Below the pieces are notes generated by a model. The model had not been told where the DNA came from, did no database searches, and worked only from the letters and a program-made list of their open reading frames with translations. From Dyella jiangningensis (GTDB lineage Bacteria > Pseudomonadota > Gammaproteobacteria > Xanthomonadales > Rhodanobacteraceae), in the NCBI GenBank assembly GCA_000632805.1, contig CP007444.1, forward strand, positions 3,088,772 to 3,152,771: a stretch of DNA of 64,000 bases. Direction: 5' to 3'. Positions 45,768 to 55,703 of the stretch are shown here, piece by piece; the stretch's first letter is position 1; each line of letters starts with the position of its first letter. A program made the translations under genes and the position numbers.

Positions 45768-46163
45768 TCACGTACCGAGCTTGAGCAGCCAGTCGAGCAC
45801 GACCGACTTCAGAATCAGATCGATCAGGCCCAACAGGAGCGACAGGACGATGACCACGACAATGATGATGCCGGTGGTCTTGAGGGTCTCGTCGCGGGTG
45901 GGCCAGACCACCTTGCGCATTTCGAACTGCGATTCGCCGAGGAAGCTGCGCACGCGGCGCCCCGGAGCCGTGAAGGCGCCGATGGCCAGCGCGGCCACCA
46001 GCGCGGCCAGCACGCCAAGCAGGCGCACCGACTGCGGAATGGAGCCGTCGGCGCCGAACCACGAATACGCAAAAATGCCGGCAGCCAGCACCAGCACGGC
46101 CAGCACCAGCTTGGCGATATCGGCGCCACTGGCGCCCTTGGTCGGTTCGGCCTTCGTATTCAT
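45768..46163 (-). CDS. secE: Preprotein translocase subunit SecE
   Basis: 131 residues, start MNTKAEPTKGASGADIA at 46163 (the frame extends upstream across the tRNA-Trp, which is not coding). It has three hydrophobic segments as in gammaproteobacterial SecE; the conserved part is EMRKVVWPTRDETLKTT before the last segment. It clamps SecY in the translocon. It is co-oriented with nusG, with a nine-base gap. Confidence 0.97.
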   Translation of the reverse strand: MNTKAEPTKGASGADIAKLVLAVLVLAAGIFAYSWFGADGSIPQSVRLLGVLAALVAALAIGAFTAPGRRVRSFLGESQFEMRKVVWPTRDETLKTTGIIIVVVIVLSLLLGLIDLILKSVVLDWLLKLGT

Positions 46164-46244
46164 GCGACAGGATCGAATGACAGAGGCATCGACCGGATTA
46201 GGGTCCGTATGCCATCCACCATCCGTCGTGGGTCCTCGGGAAGA

Positions 46245-46320
<76 letters not shown>

Positions 46321-46455
46321 ATTCAAAAAATGGGTGAAGTCGCTCGCCTTGCCGCTGCAAGGTGGCGCCTTTCGGCGCCTTCTCAAGGCGGGGACCGAAG
46401 CCCCTCACCCTGGATCCTTGCAGCCCGCGCAGCGGGCGACTTCCCAGTCTACAGC
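46321..46455 (-). promoter_or_regulatory. Spacer with hairpins between tuf (copy 2) and tRNA-Trp
   Basis: It contains GGCGCC-GAAA-GGCGCC (on the minus strand, near 46366-46381) and GCCCGC...GCGGGC near 46428-46442, without strong U-tracts. They probably serve as partial terminators or tRNA-processing structures. No gene is visible. Confidence 0.4.
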
Positions 46456-47646
46456 TTACTTGATGACCTTGGCCACCACGCCGGCGCCGACGGTACGGCC
46501 GCCTTCGCGAATGGCGAAGCGCAGGCCCTGATCCATGGCGATCGGGTGGATCAGGGTGACCACCATCTTGATGTTGTCACCCGGCATGACCATTTCCACG
46601 CCTTCCGGCAGCTCGATCGCGCCGGTCACGTCGGTCGTGCGGAAGTAGAACTGCGGGCGGTAGCCCTTGAAGAACGGGGTGTGGCGACCGCCTTCGTCCT
46701 TCGACAGCACGTACACTTCGGCTTCGAAGTCAGTGTGCGGGGTGATCGTGCCCGGCTTGGCCAGCACCTGGCCACGCTCGACGTCGTCGCGCTTGAGGCC
46801 ACGGAGCAGCAGACCGGCGTTGTCGCCTGCCTGACCCTGGTCCAGCAGCTTGCGGAACATTTCCACGCCCGTGACGGTGGTCTTCTGGGTCGGACGGATG
46901 CCGACCACTTCCACTTCGTCACCGACCTTGATGATGCCGCGCTCGATACGACCGGTCACCACGGTGCCGCGGCCCGAGATCGAGAACACGTCTTCGACCG
47001 GCATCAGGAACGGCTGGTCAATGGCGCGCTGCGGCTCCGGAATGTAGGTGTCCAGCGCGTCCACCAGCTTGATGATCGCCGGCACGCCGATTTCCGACTG
47101 GTCGCCTTCCAGCGCCAGCTTGGCCGAACCGTGGATGATCGGGGTGTCGTCGCCCGGGAAGTCGTACTTGCTCAGCAGCTCGCGCACTTCCATCTCGACC
47201 AGCTCGAGCAGCTCGGCGTCGTCCACCATGTCGGCCTTGTTCAGGAACACGACGATGTACGGCACGCCCACCTGACGCGACAGCAGGATGTGTTCGCGGG
47301 TCTGCGGCATCGGGCCGTCCGCGGCCGAGCACACCAGGATCGCGCCGTCCATCTGCGCCGCACCCGTGATCATGTTCTTCACGTAGTCGGCGTGGCCCGG
47401 GCAGTCCACGTGGGCGTAGTGGCGGGTCGGCGATTCGTATTCCACGTGCGCGGTCGAGATCGTGATACCACGTGCCTTCTCTTCCGGCGCCGCGTCGATC
47501 GCGTCATACGCCTTGAATTCGCCACCGAAGCGCTCTGCACCCACCTTGGTCAGTGCAGCCGTCAGCGTCGTCTTGCCGTGGTCCACGTGACCAATCGTGC
47601 CGACGTTGACGTGCGGCTTGGTGCGTTCGAATTTACCCTTTGCCAT
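46456..47646 (-). CDS. tuf: Elongation factor Tu (copy 2)
   Basis: 396 residues, identical in protein to copy 1 (29363-30553). The DNA differs at about six synonymous sites that I could spot, and homology stops within a few bases of both ends of the reading frame, as expected for gene conversion. Copy 2 lies in the tRNA-tuf-secE order that corresponds to tufB. Confidence 0.99.
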   Translation of the reverse strand: MAKGKFERTKPHVNVGTIGHVDHGKTTLTAALTKVGAERFGGEFKAYDAIDAAPEEKARGITISTAHVEYESPTRHYAHVDCPGHADYVKNMITGAAQMDGAILVCSAADGPMPQTREHILLSRQVGVPYIVVFLNKADMVDDAELLELVEMEVRELLSKYDFPGDDTPIIHGSAKLALEGDQSEIGVPAIIKLVDALDTYIPEPQRAIDQPFLMPVEDVFSISGRGTVVTGRIERGIIKVGDEVEVVGIRPTQKTTVTGVEMFRKLLDQGQAGDNAGLLLRGLKRDDVERGQVLAKPGTITPHTDFEAEVYVLSKDEGGRHTPFFKGYRPQFYFRTTDVTGAIELPEGVEMVMPGDNIKMVVTLIHPIAMDQGLRFAIREGGRTVGAGVVAKVIK

Positions 47647-47709
47647 ACGTCTAAAACCCCGATGGAGTCGAATGAAGAAAAGTGGAAATACCCGCGGACC
47701 GCGGTGAGA

Positions 47710-47785
<76 letters not shown>

Positions 47786-47811
47786 ACGGAAACACCTTAA
47801 GACGACTTCAA

Positions 47812-47885
<74 letters not shown>

Positions 47886-47915
47886 CTGGTTGAATCAGCC
47901 TTTGCGGAAATCGTC

Positions 47916-48001
47916 TGGTGGAGGGAGGTGGATTCGAACCACCGAAGGCGTAAGCCAGCAGATTTACAGTCTGCCCCCGTTGGCCGCTTGGGTATCCCTC
48001 C
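47916..48001 (-). tRNA. tRNA-Tyr (GTA anticodon)
   Basis: 86 bases with the long variable arm of tRNA-Tyr and an encoded CCA. Acceptor stem GGAGGGA/TCCCTCC and anticodon loop CTGTAAA are clear. It is the first gene after the promoter at 48016-48044. Confidence 0.97.
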
Positions 48002-48015
48002 AACAAAGAACGGCT

Positions 48016-48044
48016 ATTGTGTGGATCAGGCCCGTGGCTGTCAA
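48016..48044 (-). promoter_or_regulatory. Promoter of the tRNA-tuf operon
   Basis: A perfect -35 box TTGACA (48039-48044) is 17 bases from CACAAT (48016-48021) on the minus strand. Transcription would start near 48009, about eight bases before tRNA-Tyr, typical for tRNA operons. Confidence 0.75.
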
Positions 48045-48106
48045 CACCTGCCGCGGAAAAAATGACGGTTTCGCACGAGTTTTTTCACGCTGCTCGGCCC
48101 GCGTTT

Positions 48107-48595
48107 TCAGGCGCCCTCGGCCGCCTGCCGGTCGACCAGCAGTTCCATGTCCTTGGATAGTTCCATCAGCTTCATGGCCTGCTGCTGGAGCTGGCGTTCC
48201 TTCTCGTCGCTCGGCTGCCACGAAGGCACCGGCGTGGGCTTGCCGTCGGGTGCATCGAGCGCGACGAAAACCATCACGCAACTGGTGGCGAGATGGTGCT
48301 CATCCTTCTTGAGGTCGCGCGCGAGCACGTCGACCGCCATGTGCATGCTGGAGCGGCCGGTGTGGATGAGTCGCGCACGCACGGTGACCAGATCACCGAT
48401 CAGAATGGGAGCAACGAACTGGATACCGCTCACCGACGCCGTCACGCAGTACGCACCGCTCCACGCCACCGCGCACGCATAGCCGGCCTGGTCGATCCAC
48501 TTCATCACCATGCCGCCATGCACCTTGCCGCCGAAATTCACGTCGGTGGGCTGGGCGAGGAAACGGAAGTTCACTTCGTGCTGCTTGCCAGGCAT
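48107..48595 (-). CDS. Acyl-CoA thioesterase, hotdog fold (YciA-like)
   Basis: 162 residues with one hotdog domain. The segment TDVNFGGKVHGGMVMKWIDQAG holds the catalytic Asp/Asn and the helix typical of YciA and related acyl-CoA hydrolases. It cleaves acyl-CoA to free acid and CoA in the cytosol; chain-length preference cannot be told. A charged tail (DEKERQLQQQAMKLMELSKD) is likely helical. It stands alone between the tRNA operon and a GNAT gene. Confidence 0.88.
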   Translation of the reverse strand: MPGKQHEVNFRFLAQPTDVNFGGKVHGGMVMKWIDQAGYACAVAWSGAYCVTASVSGIQFVAPILIGDLVTVRARLIHTGRSSMHMAVDVLARDLKKDEHHLATSCVMVFVALDAPDGKPTPVPSWQPSDEKERQLQQQAMKLMELSKDMELLVDRQAAEGA

Positions 48596-48671
48596 GGGCC
48601 AGGTTCTCCGGGGCGTGCGGGATGAGTTCGCGATTATGCGCCCGACTGCGGCGGAAAAGCGCCCGCACGCC

Positions 48672-49175
48672 CTACCGCAACAGGTCTTTGCGATGGCGTG
48701 GCGAGGACACCCGATAGATCATGGGAACCGTGACGAGCCGGCTGCGCGGCGCTTTCGCCGAAGCGTTGGGCTCGAAGCCCAGACGCAGGTAGACCGGCAC
48801 GGCACCGACGGCGGCATGGAGCGTGAAGTACCGCGTACCGGCGCGGCGGGTACTGTCCTTCAGCACCCGCCGCCAGAGCTTCCTGGCAATGCCCTGCCCT
48901 TGATGTCGCGTTCCGACGAACAGCTGGAACACATGACAGTCTTCGCGGATGGCGATGATGCCAGCGAGCGCATCGCCAACGAAAGCGAGGTGGAAGCGCT
49001 GGCCATCGGACATCTTCCGTCGAATCACCTTGGCGCTCATCCCGGCCAGCAAGGGGCCCGCCGCCTCGGCCGGCTGTTCCGGCAGGATCCACCGCCGGAC
49101 CACGCGCCGCGCCAGCACGCCGATGGCCGGCGCGTCCTCGGGGCGCGCCAGCCGCATGTGGAGGTTTTGCCTCAT
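48672..49175 (-). CDS. GNAT family N-acetyltransferase
   Basis: 167 residues with one GNAT domain. The acetyl-CoA pyrophosphate loop reads GTRHQGQGIARKLW, preceded by the beta4 strand CHVFQLFV, and the C-terminal AVPVYLRLGFEP is typical. I start at ATG 49175 (MRQNLHMRLARPED); ATG 49157 is an alternative, and the frame is open upstream to 49340 without homology. The substrate is unknown. It is divergent from the partner-switching sensor gene by 148 bases. Confidence 0.85.
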   Translation of the reverse strand: MRQNLHMRLARPEDAPAIGVLARRVVRRWILPEQPAEAAGPLLAGMSAKVIRRKMSDGQRFHLAFVGDALAGIIAIREDCHVFQLFVGTRHQGQGIARKLWRRVLKDSTRRAGTRYFTLHAAVGAVPVYLRLGFEPNASAKAPRSRLVTVPMIYRVSSPRHRKDLLR

Positions 49176-49323
49176 GCTTCCGATCTCAACATGCCGAGCC
49201 GTGAAGCAACAAGACGGACGCAGCGCGGCATTAAGCGCGACATAGCGCACAAACGGCCGTCCAAATGGCTTGCCGAAGCATGAGCGCGCATGGCTATATG
49301 GGGGTGTCTGAGGGGGACTTCCA

Positions 49324-51642
49324 ATGCTCTTGCGCAGCATCGCTTCGAGGCTGTCTCTGTGGGTGCTGGCCGGCTCCGTATCGGTGCTGGCAGTGGCCGG
49401 CGGCGTGCTGTTCTATCGCGTCAGCCACCAGATCCTCGAACAAGCCCACGGTGAGGCCTTGGCGATGGCGAGCGAAGCGGGCAACCGCATCGAGCAGCGG
49501 CTCGCCCGCGTGGCGGATACCGCGCAGACGCTCGCCGCCGTCATCGGCCCGCGGCCGGACGACCCCGCGTTGATGCTTCGCGACGCACTCGCGCGCAATG
49601 TCGACCTGTCCGGACTCGCAGCGGCTTTCGTGCCGCGGGCGGACAACCCTTCGATCTCGCCCTTCGTCAGCCGCGGGGACAATGGCTCGCTGGACTTGCG
49701 TGATCTGCGCAAGGACGACAACCCCTACTGGGAAAAAAACTGGTTCCTGGCCGGCCTGAGCTGTTCGCAAGGCTGCTGGCAACGACACTTCTATTCGCAG
49801 TCGCGCAAACGCGAGCTGATCAATTATTCGGTGGCGATCAGCCGGGGTGGCCATCCGGTCGGCCTGATCAATGCCGACGTTTCGCTGGACTGGTTGAGCC
49901 GCATCCTGCTGGACCTGAGTAAGCCAGCGGGCGCCTACGCCTTCGTGCTGGACGACAACGGCACCTACCTCGTCCACGACAACCCCCTCCTGGTCGGCCA
50001 GCGCGGGCACGCCGACCTGCTGCAAGCGGCGGCACAACACCAGGCCTCCCGCGTGCGCCTGGCCATCGCACAGAACCCGCACGCCAAGGGCAAGCCGGTT
50101 TGGATCTATTTCAGCCCCATCGAAGGCACCCGCTGGCGCTTTGGCCTGGCCATACCGGAGGCCGCGATTTACGCCGGTGCACGGCAGGCCTTTGCCCGCG
50201 TGCTGGCGTTGGGCCTGCTCGCCCTGCTGGCGCTCGCGGTGGTCACCCTCGCGGTGACGCGGCGCATTCTCGCGCCGTTGGGCACCCTCGCCTCGCGTGC
50301 GGAAGAGGTGGCGCGCGGCGCGCTCAGCTTCGAATTGCCCCCGGCTCGATTTCCCGACGAAGTCGGCCGGCTTACGCATGCCTTTGATCGCATGCGCACG
50401 GAGCTCGCGCTGCATATTGCCGAGCTCACTCGCAACGCCAGGGAACAGCAACGCCTCGCCAGCGAGCTGGACATCGCGCACCAGATCCAGACCGCTCTGC
50501 TCCCAGGCGAGCACTATCTCGATGCGCACTGCGAGAACTTCGAGCTGCACGCGTTGCTACGCCCTGCCCGCGCCGTCGGTGGCGATCTGTACAGCTATTT
50601 CATGCTCAACGAGCGGCGCTTCTGCGTGATGGTCGGCGACGTGTCGGACAAGGGCATCCCCGCAGCGCTTTTCATGGCGCGCACGATCACGCTCGCGAAA
50701 GCCCTTGCGCCGAGGGCGCGAACGCCCCAGCAGCTGCTGTCGATGCTCAACATCGAACTCTGTCGCAACAATGACAGCTGCATGTTCGTGAGCCTGCTCT
50801 GCGGCATGCTCGATACGTTTACCGGCGAATTCGTGATGGCCAGCGCCGGTCACGAACCGCCCGTGCTCTCCGACGGCCATGGCGCCCAACTGATCGAACT
50901 GGACACCGGCGCCGCGCTTGGCCTCGACGAAGAGGCCAGCTATCCGTCCCGCACATTGCGCCTGCAGCCCGGGCAGACCCTGCTGCTTTACACGGATGGC
51001 ATCACCGAAGCGATGGACACGAACCACGCCATGTTCGGTGCCGAACGCATGCTCGCCTGCCTGGCCCGCTCGCCATCACACACTGCCGCCGACCTCGCCA
51101 GCGGCCTGCTGGCGGAGGTGGACCGCTTTGCCGAGGGCGCGGGACAGGCCGACGATATCACCGTCCTTGCGCTGAGCTGGCATCATGCCCTCGACGACAG
51201 GAACGCACCCATGCTGGACCTGACCATCAACGCGTCGATGGACGATGTGTTCGAGACGCTGGATCGTTGCGATGCCTCCCTGCATGCGCAGGGCGTGGCG
51301 CCGGACGTGCGCGACGATATTCGCCTCGTGCTGGAAGAACTGATGGTCAACATGGTGGAGCATGGCCGCACGCGCGACACGGGCGACACCATCGACCTGC
51401 ACATGCGACTGGGCGACGACGCCGTGCTCGTCGAGCTTCACCACAACGGCCATCCATTCGATCCACTGCAGGCGCCGCTGCCCCACCTGACCGGCGACCT
51501 TGCCGACCAGGAGGAAGTGGGCGGCCTCGGCATTCACCTGGTTCGCGCCATGGCGAGCGAGCTCAGTTACAGCCATGACACCGATGGCAATCATCTGCAG
51601 CTACGTTTCCTTCACCCTGCACGTACGGAGCCCCAACCATGA
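49324..51642 (+). CDS. Membrane sensor / PP2C-type phosphatase / ATPase-kinase fusion (RsbU-RsbW-like)
   Basis: 772 residues. In order: TM1 (about 10-31), a periplasmic Cache-like sensor (about 35-285), TM2 (about 291-313), HAMP (314-366), a SpoIIE/RsbU-type PP2C phosphatase (about 390-620) and a C-terminal HATPase (about 635-768). Phosphatase metal motifs are VGGDLYSY (near 419), MVGDVSDKG (near 436), LLLYTDGITEA (near 555) and GQADDITVLA (near 608). The kinase-like part has the N box LEELMVNMVEHG (near 671) and the G box EVGGLGIHLVRAM (near 732). So one protein would both dephosphorylate and phosphorylate a STAS partner, and the next gene, overlapping by ATGA, encodes one. A GGGGG ribosome-binding site precedes the ATG. 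Confidence 0.9.
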   Translation: MLLRSIASRLSLWVLAGSVSVLAVAGGVLFYRVSHQILEQAHGEALAMASEAGNRIEQRLARVADTAQTLAAVIGPRPDDPALMLRDALARNVDLSGLAAAFVPRADNPSISPFVSRGDNGSLDLRDLRKDDNPYWEKNWFLAGLSCSQGCWQRHFYSQSRKRELINYSVAISRGGHPVGLINADVSLDWLSRILLDLSKPAGAYAFVLDDNGTYLVHDNPLLVGQRGHADLLQAAAQHQASRVRLAIAQNPHAKGKPVWIYFSPIEGTRWRFGLAIPEAAIYAGARQAFARVLALGLLALLALAVVTLAVTRRILAPLGTLASRAEEVARGALSFELPPARFPDEVGRLTHAFDRMRTELALHIAELTRNAREQQRLASELDIAHQIQTALLPGEHYLDAHCENFELHALLRPARAVGGDLYSYFMLNERRFCVMVGDVSDKGIPAALFMARTITLAKALAPRARTPQQLLSMLNIELCRNNDSCMFVSLLCGMLDTFTGEFVMASAGHEPPVLSDGHGAQLIELDTGAALGLDEEASYPSRTLRLQPGQTLLLYTDGITEAMDTNHAMFGAERMLACLARSPSHTAADLASGLLAEVDRFAEGAGQADDITVLALSWHHALDDRNAPMLDLTINASMDDVFETLDRCDASLHAQGVAPDVRDDIRLVLEELMVNMVEHGRTRDTGDTIDLHMRLGDDAVLVELHHNGHPFDPLQAPLPHLTGDLADQEEVGGLGIHLVRAMASELSYSHDTDGNHLQLRFLHPARTEPQP

Positions 51643-52031
51643 CGCTGACTCTGAACACAGAAAGCGAATCGCCCGAGCGCACCACCGTGCATGTGCACGG
51701 AAGGCTCGACGCGCAGACGTTCGGCGAGTTTGATCTTGCGATTCTCGATGTACTGCCGCGCATCGCGGATGGCGGCACGATGGTGCTCGACCTTTCCGCG
51801 CTGGAGTACATCAGCAGCGCGGGGCTGCGCAGCATTGCCAAGATCAGGAAAAGCATGCGCACACGCGGCGGCCATACGTTGCTGCTGAACCCTCAGCCGC
51901 AGGTGCGCAAGGTGTTCGACATCGTAAAGGCGGTCCCGGTCAACGAGGTGTTTGCCAGCGCGCAGGAACTGGACGAGTACCTCGACCACATGCAGCGCCA
52001 GATCACCGGCGACAGCCTCGGGGTGGAGTGA
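51639..52031 (+). CDS. STAS-domain anti-sigma factor antagonist-like protein
   Basis: 130 residues with a single STAS domain. The phosphorylation loop is YISSAGLR (57-64); by alignment to SpoIIAA/RsbV the modified residue would be Ser60. Its ATG overlaps the stop of the sensor gene by four bases, so the products are made together. It is most likely the switch output: unphosphorylated it would bind a further partner not encoded nearby. No sigma factor gene is in the window. A bidirectional terminator follows. Confidence 0.9.
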   Translation: MTLTLNTESESPERTTVHVHGRLDAQTFGEFDLAILDVLPRIADGGTMVLDLSALEYISSAGLRSIAKIRKSMRTRGGHTLLLNPQPQVRKVFDIVKAVPVNEVFASAQELDEYLDHMQRQITGDSLGVE

Positions 52032-52043
52032 AACACCAGAAAG

Positions 52044-52076
52044 AAAAGGGCCGCGATGCGGCCCTTTTCTTTTTGC
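52044..52076. terminator. Bidirectional terminator between the STAS gene and ychF
   Basis: AAAAGGGCCGC-GAT-GCGGCCCTTTT is followed by CTTTTT on the plus strand and by CTTTCT on the minus strand. It serves two convergent genes. Confidence 0.9.
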
Positions 52077-53168
52077 TTAGACGTTGAACAGGAAGTGCAG
52101 TACGTCGCCATCCTTCACGACGTAATCCTTGCCTTCCTTGCGAAGGCGACCCGCCGCGGCGGCACCGGCTTCGCCCTTGTACTGGATGAAGTCGTCGTAG
52201 CTCATCGTCTCGGCGCGGATGAAGCCGCGCTCGAAATCGGTATGGATCACGCCCGCGGCCTGCGGTGCAGTGAAGCCGCGCTTGATCGTCCAGGCGCGCA
52301 CTTCCTTCACACCGGCGGTGAAGTAGGTCTGCAGGTTGAGCAGCTTGTAGCCGGCGCGGATCACGCGGTTCAGGCCCGGCTCGTCCAGGCCCAGGTCCTT
52401 GAGGAACTCGTCACGATCAGCGTCGTCCAGCTGCGAGAGCTCTTCCTCGATGGCGGCACACACCGGCACCACTTCGGCGCCTTCGGCCGCGGCGCGGGCG
52501 CGCACGGCATCCAGGTGCGGATTGTTCTCGAAGCCGTCTTCGCGCACGTTGGCGATGTACATCAGCGGCTTCAGCGTCAGCAGGAACAGGTCGCGCACGA
52601 GCGCCTTTTCTTCCTCATCCAGGCCCAGGCTGCGCGCCGTCTTGCCCTCGTTGAGCCCGGCGGCCAGCTTCTGCAGCACCGGCTTCTTGGCGATGGCTTC
52701 CTTGTCGTTGGCCTTGGCCGAGCGCTCGGCGCGGTTCAGCGCCTTCTCGACGGAATCGAGGTCTGCCAGCGCCAGTTCGGTGTCGATGGTCTCGATGTCG
52801 GCGATGGGGTCGACCTTGCCGGCGACGTGAATGATGTCGGAGTGCTCGAAGCAACGCACGACGTGCGCAATGGCGTCCACTTCGCGGATGTGCGCGAGGA
52901 ACTTGTTGCCCAGGCCTTCGCCCTTCGACGCACCGGCCACCAGACCCGCGATGTCGACGAACTCGACGGCGGTCGGAATCACCTTCTGCGGCTTGACGAT
53001 GTCCGACAGCGCGTTCAGGCGCGGGTCGGGCACCGGCACCACGCCCACGTTCGGCTCGATGGTGCAGAACGGGAAGTTGGCGGCGGCGATGCCGGCCTTG
53101 GTGAGCGCGTTGAACAGGGTGGACTTGCCGACGTTAGGCAGGCCGACGATGCCGCATTTGATGCCCAT
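52077..53168 (-). CDS. ychF: Ribosome-binding ATPase YchF
   Basis: 363 residues; OBG-type P-loop protein that uses ATP, binds the ribosome and is linked to oxidative stress. G1 GLPNVGKST (residues 9-17), G3 VDIAGLV and the altered G4 with NVRED are visible, followed by a coiled-coil insert and a C-terminal TGS-like domain. It lies 55 bases after pth, the usual pairing. Confidence 0.97.
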   Translation of the reverse strand: MGIKCGIVGLPNVGKSTLFNALTKAGIAAANFPFCTIEPNVGVVPVPDPRLNALSDIVKPQKVIPTAVEFVDIAGLVAGASKGEGLGNKFLAHIREVDAIAHVVRCFEHSDIIHVAGKVDPIADIETIDTELALADLDSVEKALNRAERSAKANDKEAIAKKPVLQKLAAGLNEGKTARSLGLDEEEKALVRDLFLLTLKPLMYIANVREDGFENNPHLDAVRARAAAEGAEVVPVCAAIEEELSQLDDADRDEFLKDLGLDEPGLNRVIRAGYKLLNLQTYFTAGVKEVRAWTIKRGFTAPQAAGVIHTDFERGFIRAETMSYDDFIQYKGEAGAAAAGRLRKEGKDYVVKDGDVLHFLFNV

Positions 53169-53223
53169 GGAAACTCCGCGAAGCTGTGATCAGGCAACGG
53201 AACGATGACGTGGGCGTGATGCC

Positions 53224-53817
53224 CTAGGCCTTCGCCCCCGCTGCTGGGGTATGTAGTTGTTGCATGGCCTTGTCGAACTGGCCATCGACCGCCAGCGGCA
53301 GCACATCCAGCGCGCGCGCAATGCCGTCGACGATGGCGTCCTCGTCCTTGGCCGACGGGCGACCAAGTACCCAAGGCGTGACCTTGTCCTTGTGGCCGGG
53401 ATGGCCGATGCCGACGCGCAACCGGTGGAACTTGGCATGACCGAGGTGCGCGATGATGTCGCGCAGGCCGTTCTGTCCGCCGTGGCCGCCGTCGAACTTC
53501 ATCCGCACGGTGCCCGGATCCAGATCCAGCTCGTCGTGCGCGACGAGGCATTCGTCCGGCTCGATCTTGTAGTAGCGCAGCGCCGAGGCGACGGCGATGC
53601 CGCTCTTGTTCATGAAGGTGGAGGGCTTGAGCAGCCATACAGACTGGCCACCGATGCGGACTTTGCAGGTCTCGCCATGCAGCTTGCCGTCGAAACCGAA
53701 GCGCTCGCCCTGCCCTGACGCCAGGGCGTCAACAAACCAGAACCCGGCGTTGTGCCGGGTTCGGAGATATTCGGCACCGGGATTGCCCAGTCCGACGATG
53801 AGTCGCAGACCTGCCAT
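53224..53817 (-). CDS. pth: Peptidyl-tRNA hydrolase
   Basis: 197 residues; recycles peptidyl-tRNA dropped from the ribosome. VGLGNPGAEYLRTRHNAGFW contains the catalytic His, and FMNKSGIAV with HDELDLDPG completes the active site. It lies between rplY and ychF on the same strand. Confidence 0.97.
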   Translation of the reverse strand: MAGLRLIVGLGNPGAEYLRTRHNAGFWFVDALASGQGERFGFDGKLHGETCKVRIGGQSVWLLKPSTFMNKSGIAVASALRYYKIEPDECLVAHDELDLDPGTVRMKFDGGHGGQNGLRDIIAHLGHAKFHRLRVGIGHPGHKDKVTPWVLGRPSAKDEDAIVDGIARALDVLPLAVDGQFDKAMQQLHTPAAGAKA

Positions 53818-53825
53818 AGGATCGA

Positions 53826-53856
53826 GCGGCCCGTGTTCGCAGGGAACACGGGCCGC
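53826..53856 (-). promoter_or_regulatory. Strong 13-bp stem-loop between rplY and pth
   Basis: GCGGCCCGTGTTC/GAACACGGGCCGC is a perfect 13-bp stem with a 5-base loop, 6 bases after the rplY stop and 8 bases before pth. There is no U-tract. It may lower pth expression relative to rplY or mark a processing site. Confidence 0.55.
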
Positions 53857-53862
53857 AGCGAC

Positions 53863-54510
53863 TTACTTCTTCGGTGCTTCGGCGGCCGGAGCGGCTTCGC
53901 CTTCAGCGGCCGGGGCTTCCTCGACTTCTTCCTTCACCGCGTTGGCGGTGACCACGGCGATGTCGTGGTCCGCACCCAGGTGCAGCGCGACGATTTCCAC
54001 GCCCTTCGGCAGCTTCAGCTGCGACAGGTGGACGATGTCGCCCGGCTTCAGGTCGGTCAGGTCGAGTTCGATGAACTCCGGCAGGTCCTTCGGCAGGCAG
54101 GACACTTCCACTTCGGTCAGGTTGTGCGAGATCACCACGCCCGAGGTCTTGGCGGCGGCGGACTTTTCCTGGTTCAGGAAGTGCACCGGCACGTTGAGGT
54201 GGATGGCCTTGTTCTGGTCGACGCGCTGGAAGTCCATGTGCAGCATCTGCAGCTTGTACGGATGCTTCTGCCAGTCACGCACCAGCACCTTCTCGACCTT
54301 GCCGTCGACGTTCAGGTCGAGCACCGAGGAGAAGAACCACTCGTGCTTGGCGGAGAGAAGGATGGTGTTGTGTTCGATCTGGATGCTCTGCGGGGCCTGG
54401 CCGGCGCCGTAGACAACAGCAGGCACGAAGCCGGCATGACGCAGGCGGCGGCTCGCACCTTTCCCCTCGTCATTACGGGCCGTAGCCTTGATTTCATGAG
54501 TCGTAGCCAT
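53863..54510 (-). CDS. rplY: 50S ribosomal protein L25/Ctc-type
   Basis: 215 residues; the long, two-domain form that binds 5S rRNA through its N-terminal part (ARNDEGKGASRRLRHAGFVPAVVYG). The C-terminal domain (VEVSCLPKDLPEFIELDLT) and an Ala/Glu/Pro-rich tail are as in general-stress Ctc proteins. It follows prs after a 105-base spacer with small GC-rich stems. Confidence 0.96.
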   Translation of the reverse strand: MATTHEIKATARNDEGKGASRRLRHAGFVPAVVYGAGQAPQSIQIEHNTILLSAKHEWFFSSVLDLNVDGKVEKVLVRDWQKHPYKLQMLHMDFQRVDQNKAIHLNVPVHFLNQEKSAAAKTSGVVISHNLTEVEVSCLPKDLPEFIELDLTDLKPGDIVHLSQLKLPKGVEIVALHLGADHDIAVVTANAVKEEVEEAPAAEGEAAPAAEAPKK

Positions 54511-54615
54511 GTTGGTATTGCCTATCAGTAGTGAACCGCCTCGCGGCGGTCATGCGACTCCCCCGCGACCAGAGGAGCCGTGAAGCAGCGACAGGCCGGG
54601 GCCTGCCGCGAAAAC

Positions 54616-55578
54616 TCAGTCGATGTACAACGAGCTCACCGACTCGCCGAAGGCGATGCGGCGGATCGTTTCCGCCAGCAGCTCGGCGACCGAGAGCTGA
54701 CGGATCTTGCTGCACGAGGCGATGTCCGGCCGCAGCGGCAAGGTGTTGGTGACTACCAGTTGGTCAAGCTGGGAGCCTTCGATGTTCTTCAGCGCCGCGC
54801 CCGACAGCACCGGGTGCACGCAGTACGCCACCACCTTGCGGGCGCCGCGCTCCTTGAGCGCCGCAGCTGCCGCACACAGGGTGCCGGCGGTGTCGACGAT
54901 GTCGTCGACCAGCACGCAGGTCTTGCCGTCCACTTCGCCGATGATGTTCATCACCGTGGCGACATTGGCCTTCGGGCGGCGCTTGTCGATGATCGCGAGG
55001 TCCGCGTCGTCGAGGCGCTTGGCCATCGCGCGGGCGCGAACCACGCCGCCGACGTCCGGGCTGACCACGATCAGGTCATCCATGCTGTGGTTGCGCCAGA
55101 TGTCCGCCAGCAGCACCGGCGAGGCATAGACGTTGTCCACCGGGATGTCGAAGAAGCCCTGGATCTGGTCCGCATGCAGGTCGACCGTGAGCACGCGATC
55201 CACACCCACGGTGCCGATCATCTTGGCGACCATTTTCGCCGTGATCGGCACGCGCGCCGAACGCGGGCGACGATCCTGGCGGGCATAGCCGAAGTACGGC
55301 ATCACCGCGGTGACGCTGGCCGCCGAGGCGCGCTTGAGCGCGTCCACCAGCGTCAACATCTCGAACAGATTTTCCGCGCTCGGTGCGCCGGTCGGCTGCA
55401 GCACGAACACTTCCTGCCGGCGGACGTTTTCTTCGATCTCCACCTGGGTCTCGCCGTCGCTGAAGCGACCGACGAGCGCCTTGCCCAGGGGCACGCCAAG
55501 ACGCTGGGCGACATCCTCGGCAAGCGCGCGGTGGGCGTTGCCGGTGAAGAGCATCGGACCTGACGTATCGACAGTCAT
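54616..55578 (-). CDS. prs: Ribose-phosphate pyrophosphokinase
   Basis: 320 residues; makes PRPP from ribose 5-phosphate and ATP for nucleotide, His and Trp synthesis. The PRPP loop [12 protein letters not shown], the flexible-loop segment DKRR and the ATP-binding FSDGETQ are intact. I use the ATG at 55578; an internal Met at MLFTGN is an alternative start. tRNA-Gln lies 31 bases upstream on the same strand. Confidence 0.97.
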   Translation of the reverse strand: MTVDTSGPMLFTGNAHRALAEDVAQRLGVPLGKALVGRFSDGETQVEIEENVRRQEVFVLQPTGAPSAENLFEMLTLVDALKRASAASVTAVMPYFGYARQDRRPRSARVPITAKMVAKMIGTVGVDRVLTVDLHADQIQGFFDIPVDNVYASPVLLADIWRNHSMDDLIVVSPDVGGVVRARAMAKRLDDADLAIIDKRRPKANVATVMNIIGEVDGKTCVLVDDIVDTAGTLCAAAAALKERGARKVVAYCVHPVLSGAALKNIEGSQLDQLVVTNTLPLRPDIASCSKIRQLSVAELLAETIRRIAFGESVSSLYID

Positions 55579-55609
55579 GTTTTAGGAACCTGATGAGCCA
55601 CGTGTGAAA

Positions 55610-55686
55610 TGGCTGGGGCGGAAGGATTCGAACCTTCGCATGCAGGAATCAAAATCCTGTGCCTTAACCAGCTTGGCGACGCCCCA
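55610..55686 (-). tRNA. tRNA-Gln (TTG anticodon)
   Basis: 77 bases with encoded CCA. Acceptor stem TGGGGCG/CGCCCCA, anticodon loop TTTTGAT and T-loop GGTTCGAATCC are clear. It lies between ispE and prs, so precursor RNA is probably shared with them. Confidence 0.97.
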
Positions 55687-55703
55687 GTAGAAACTGGATT
55701 TTC

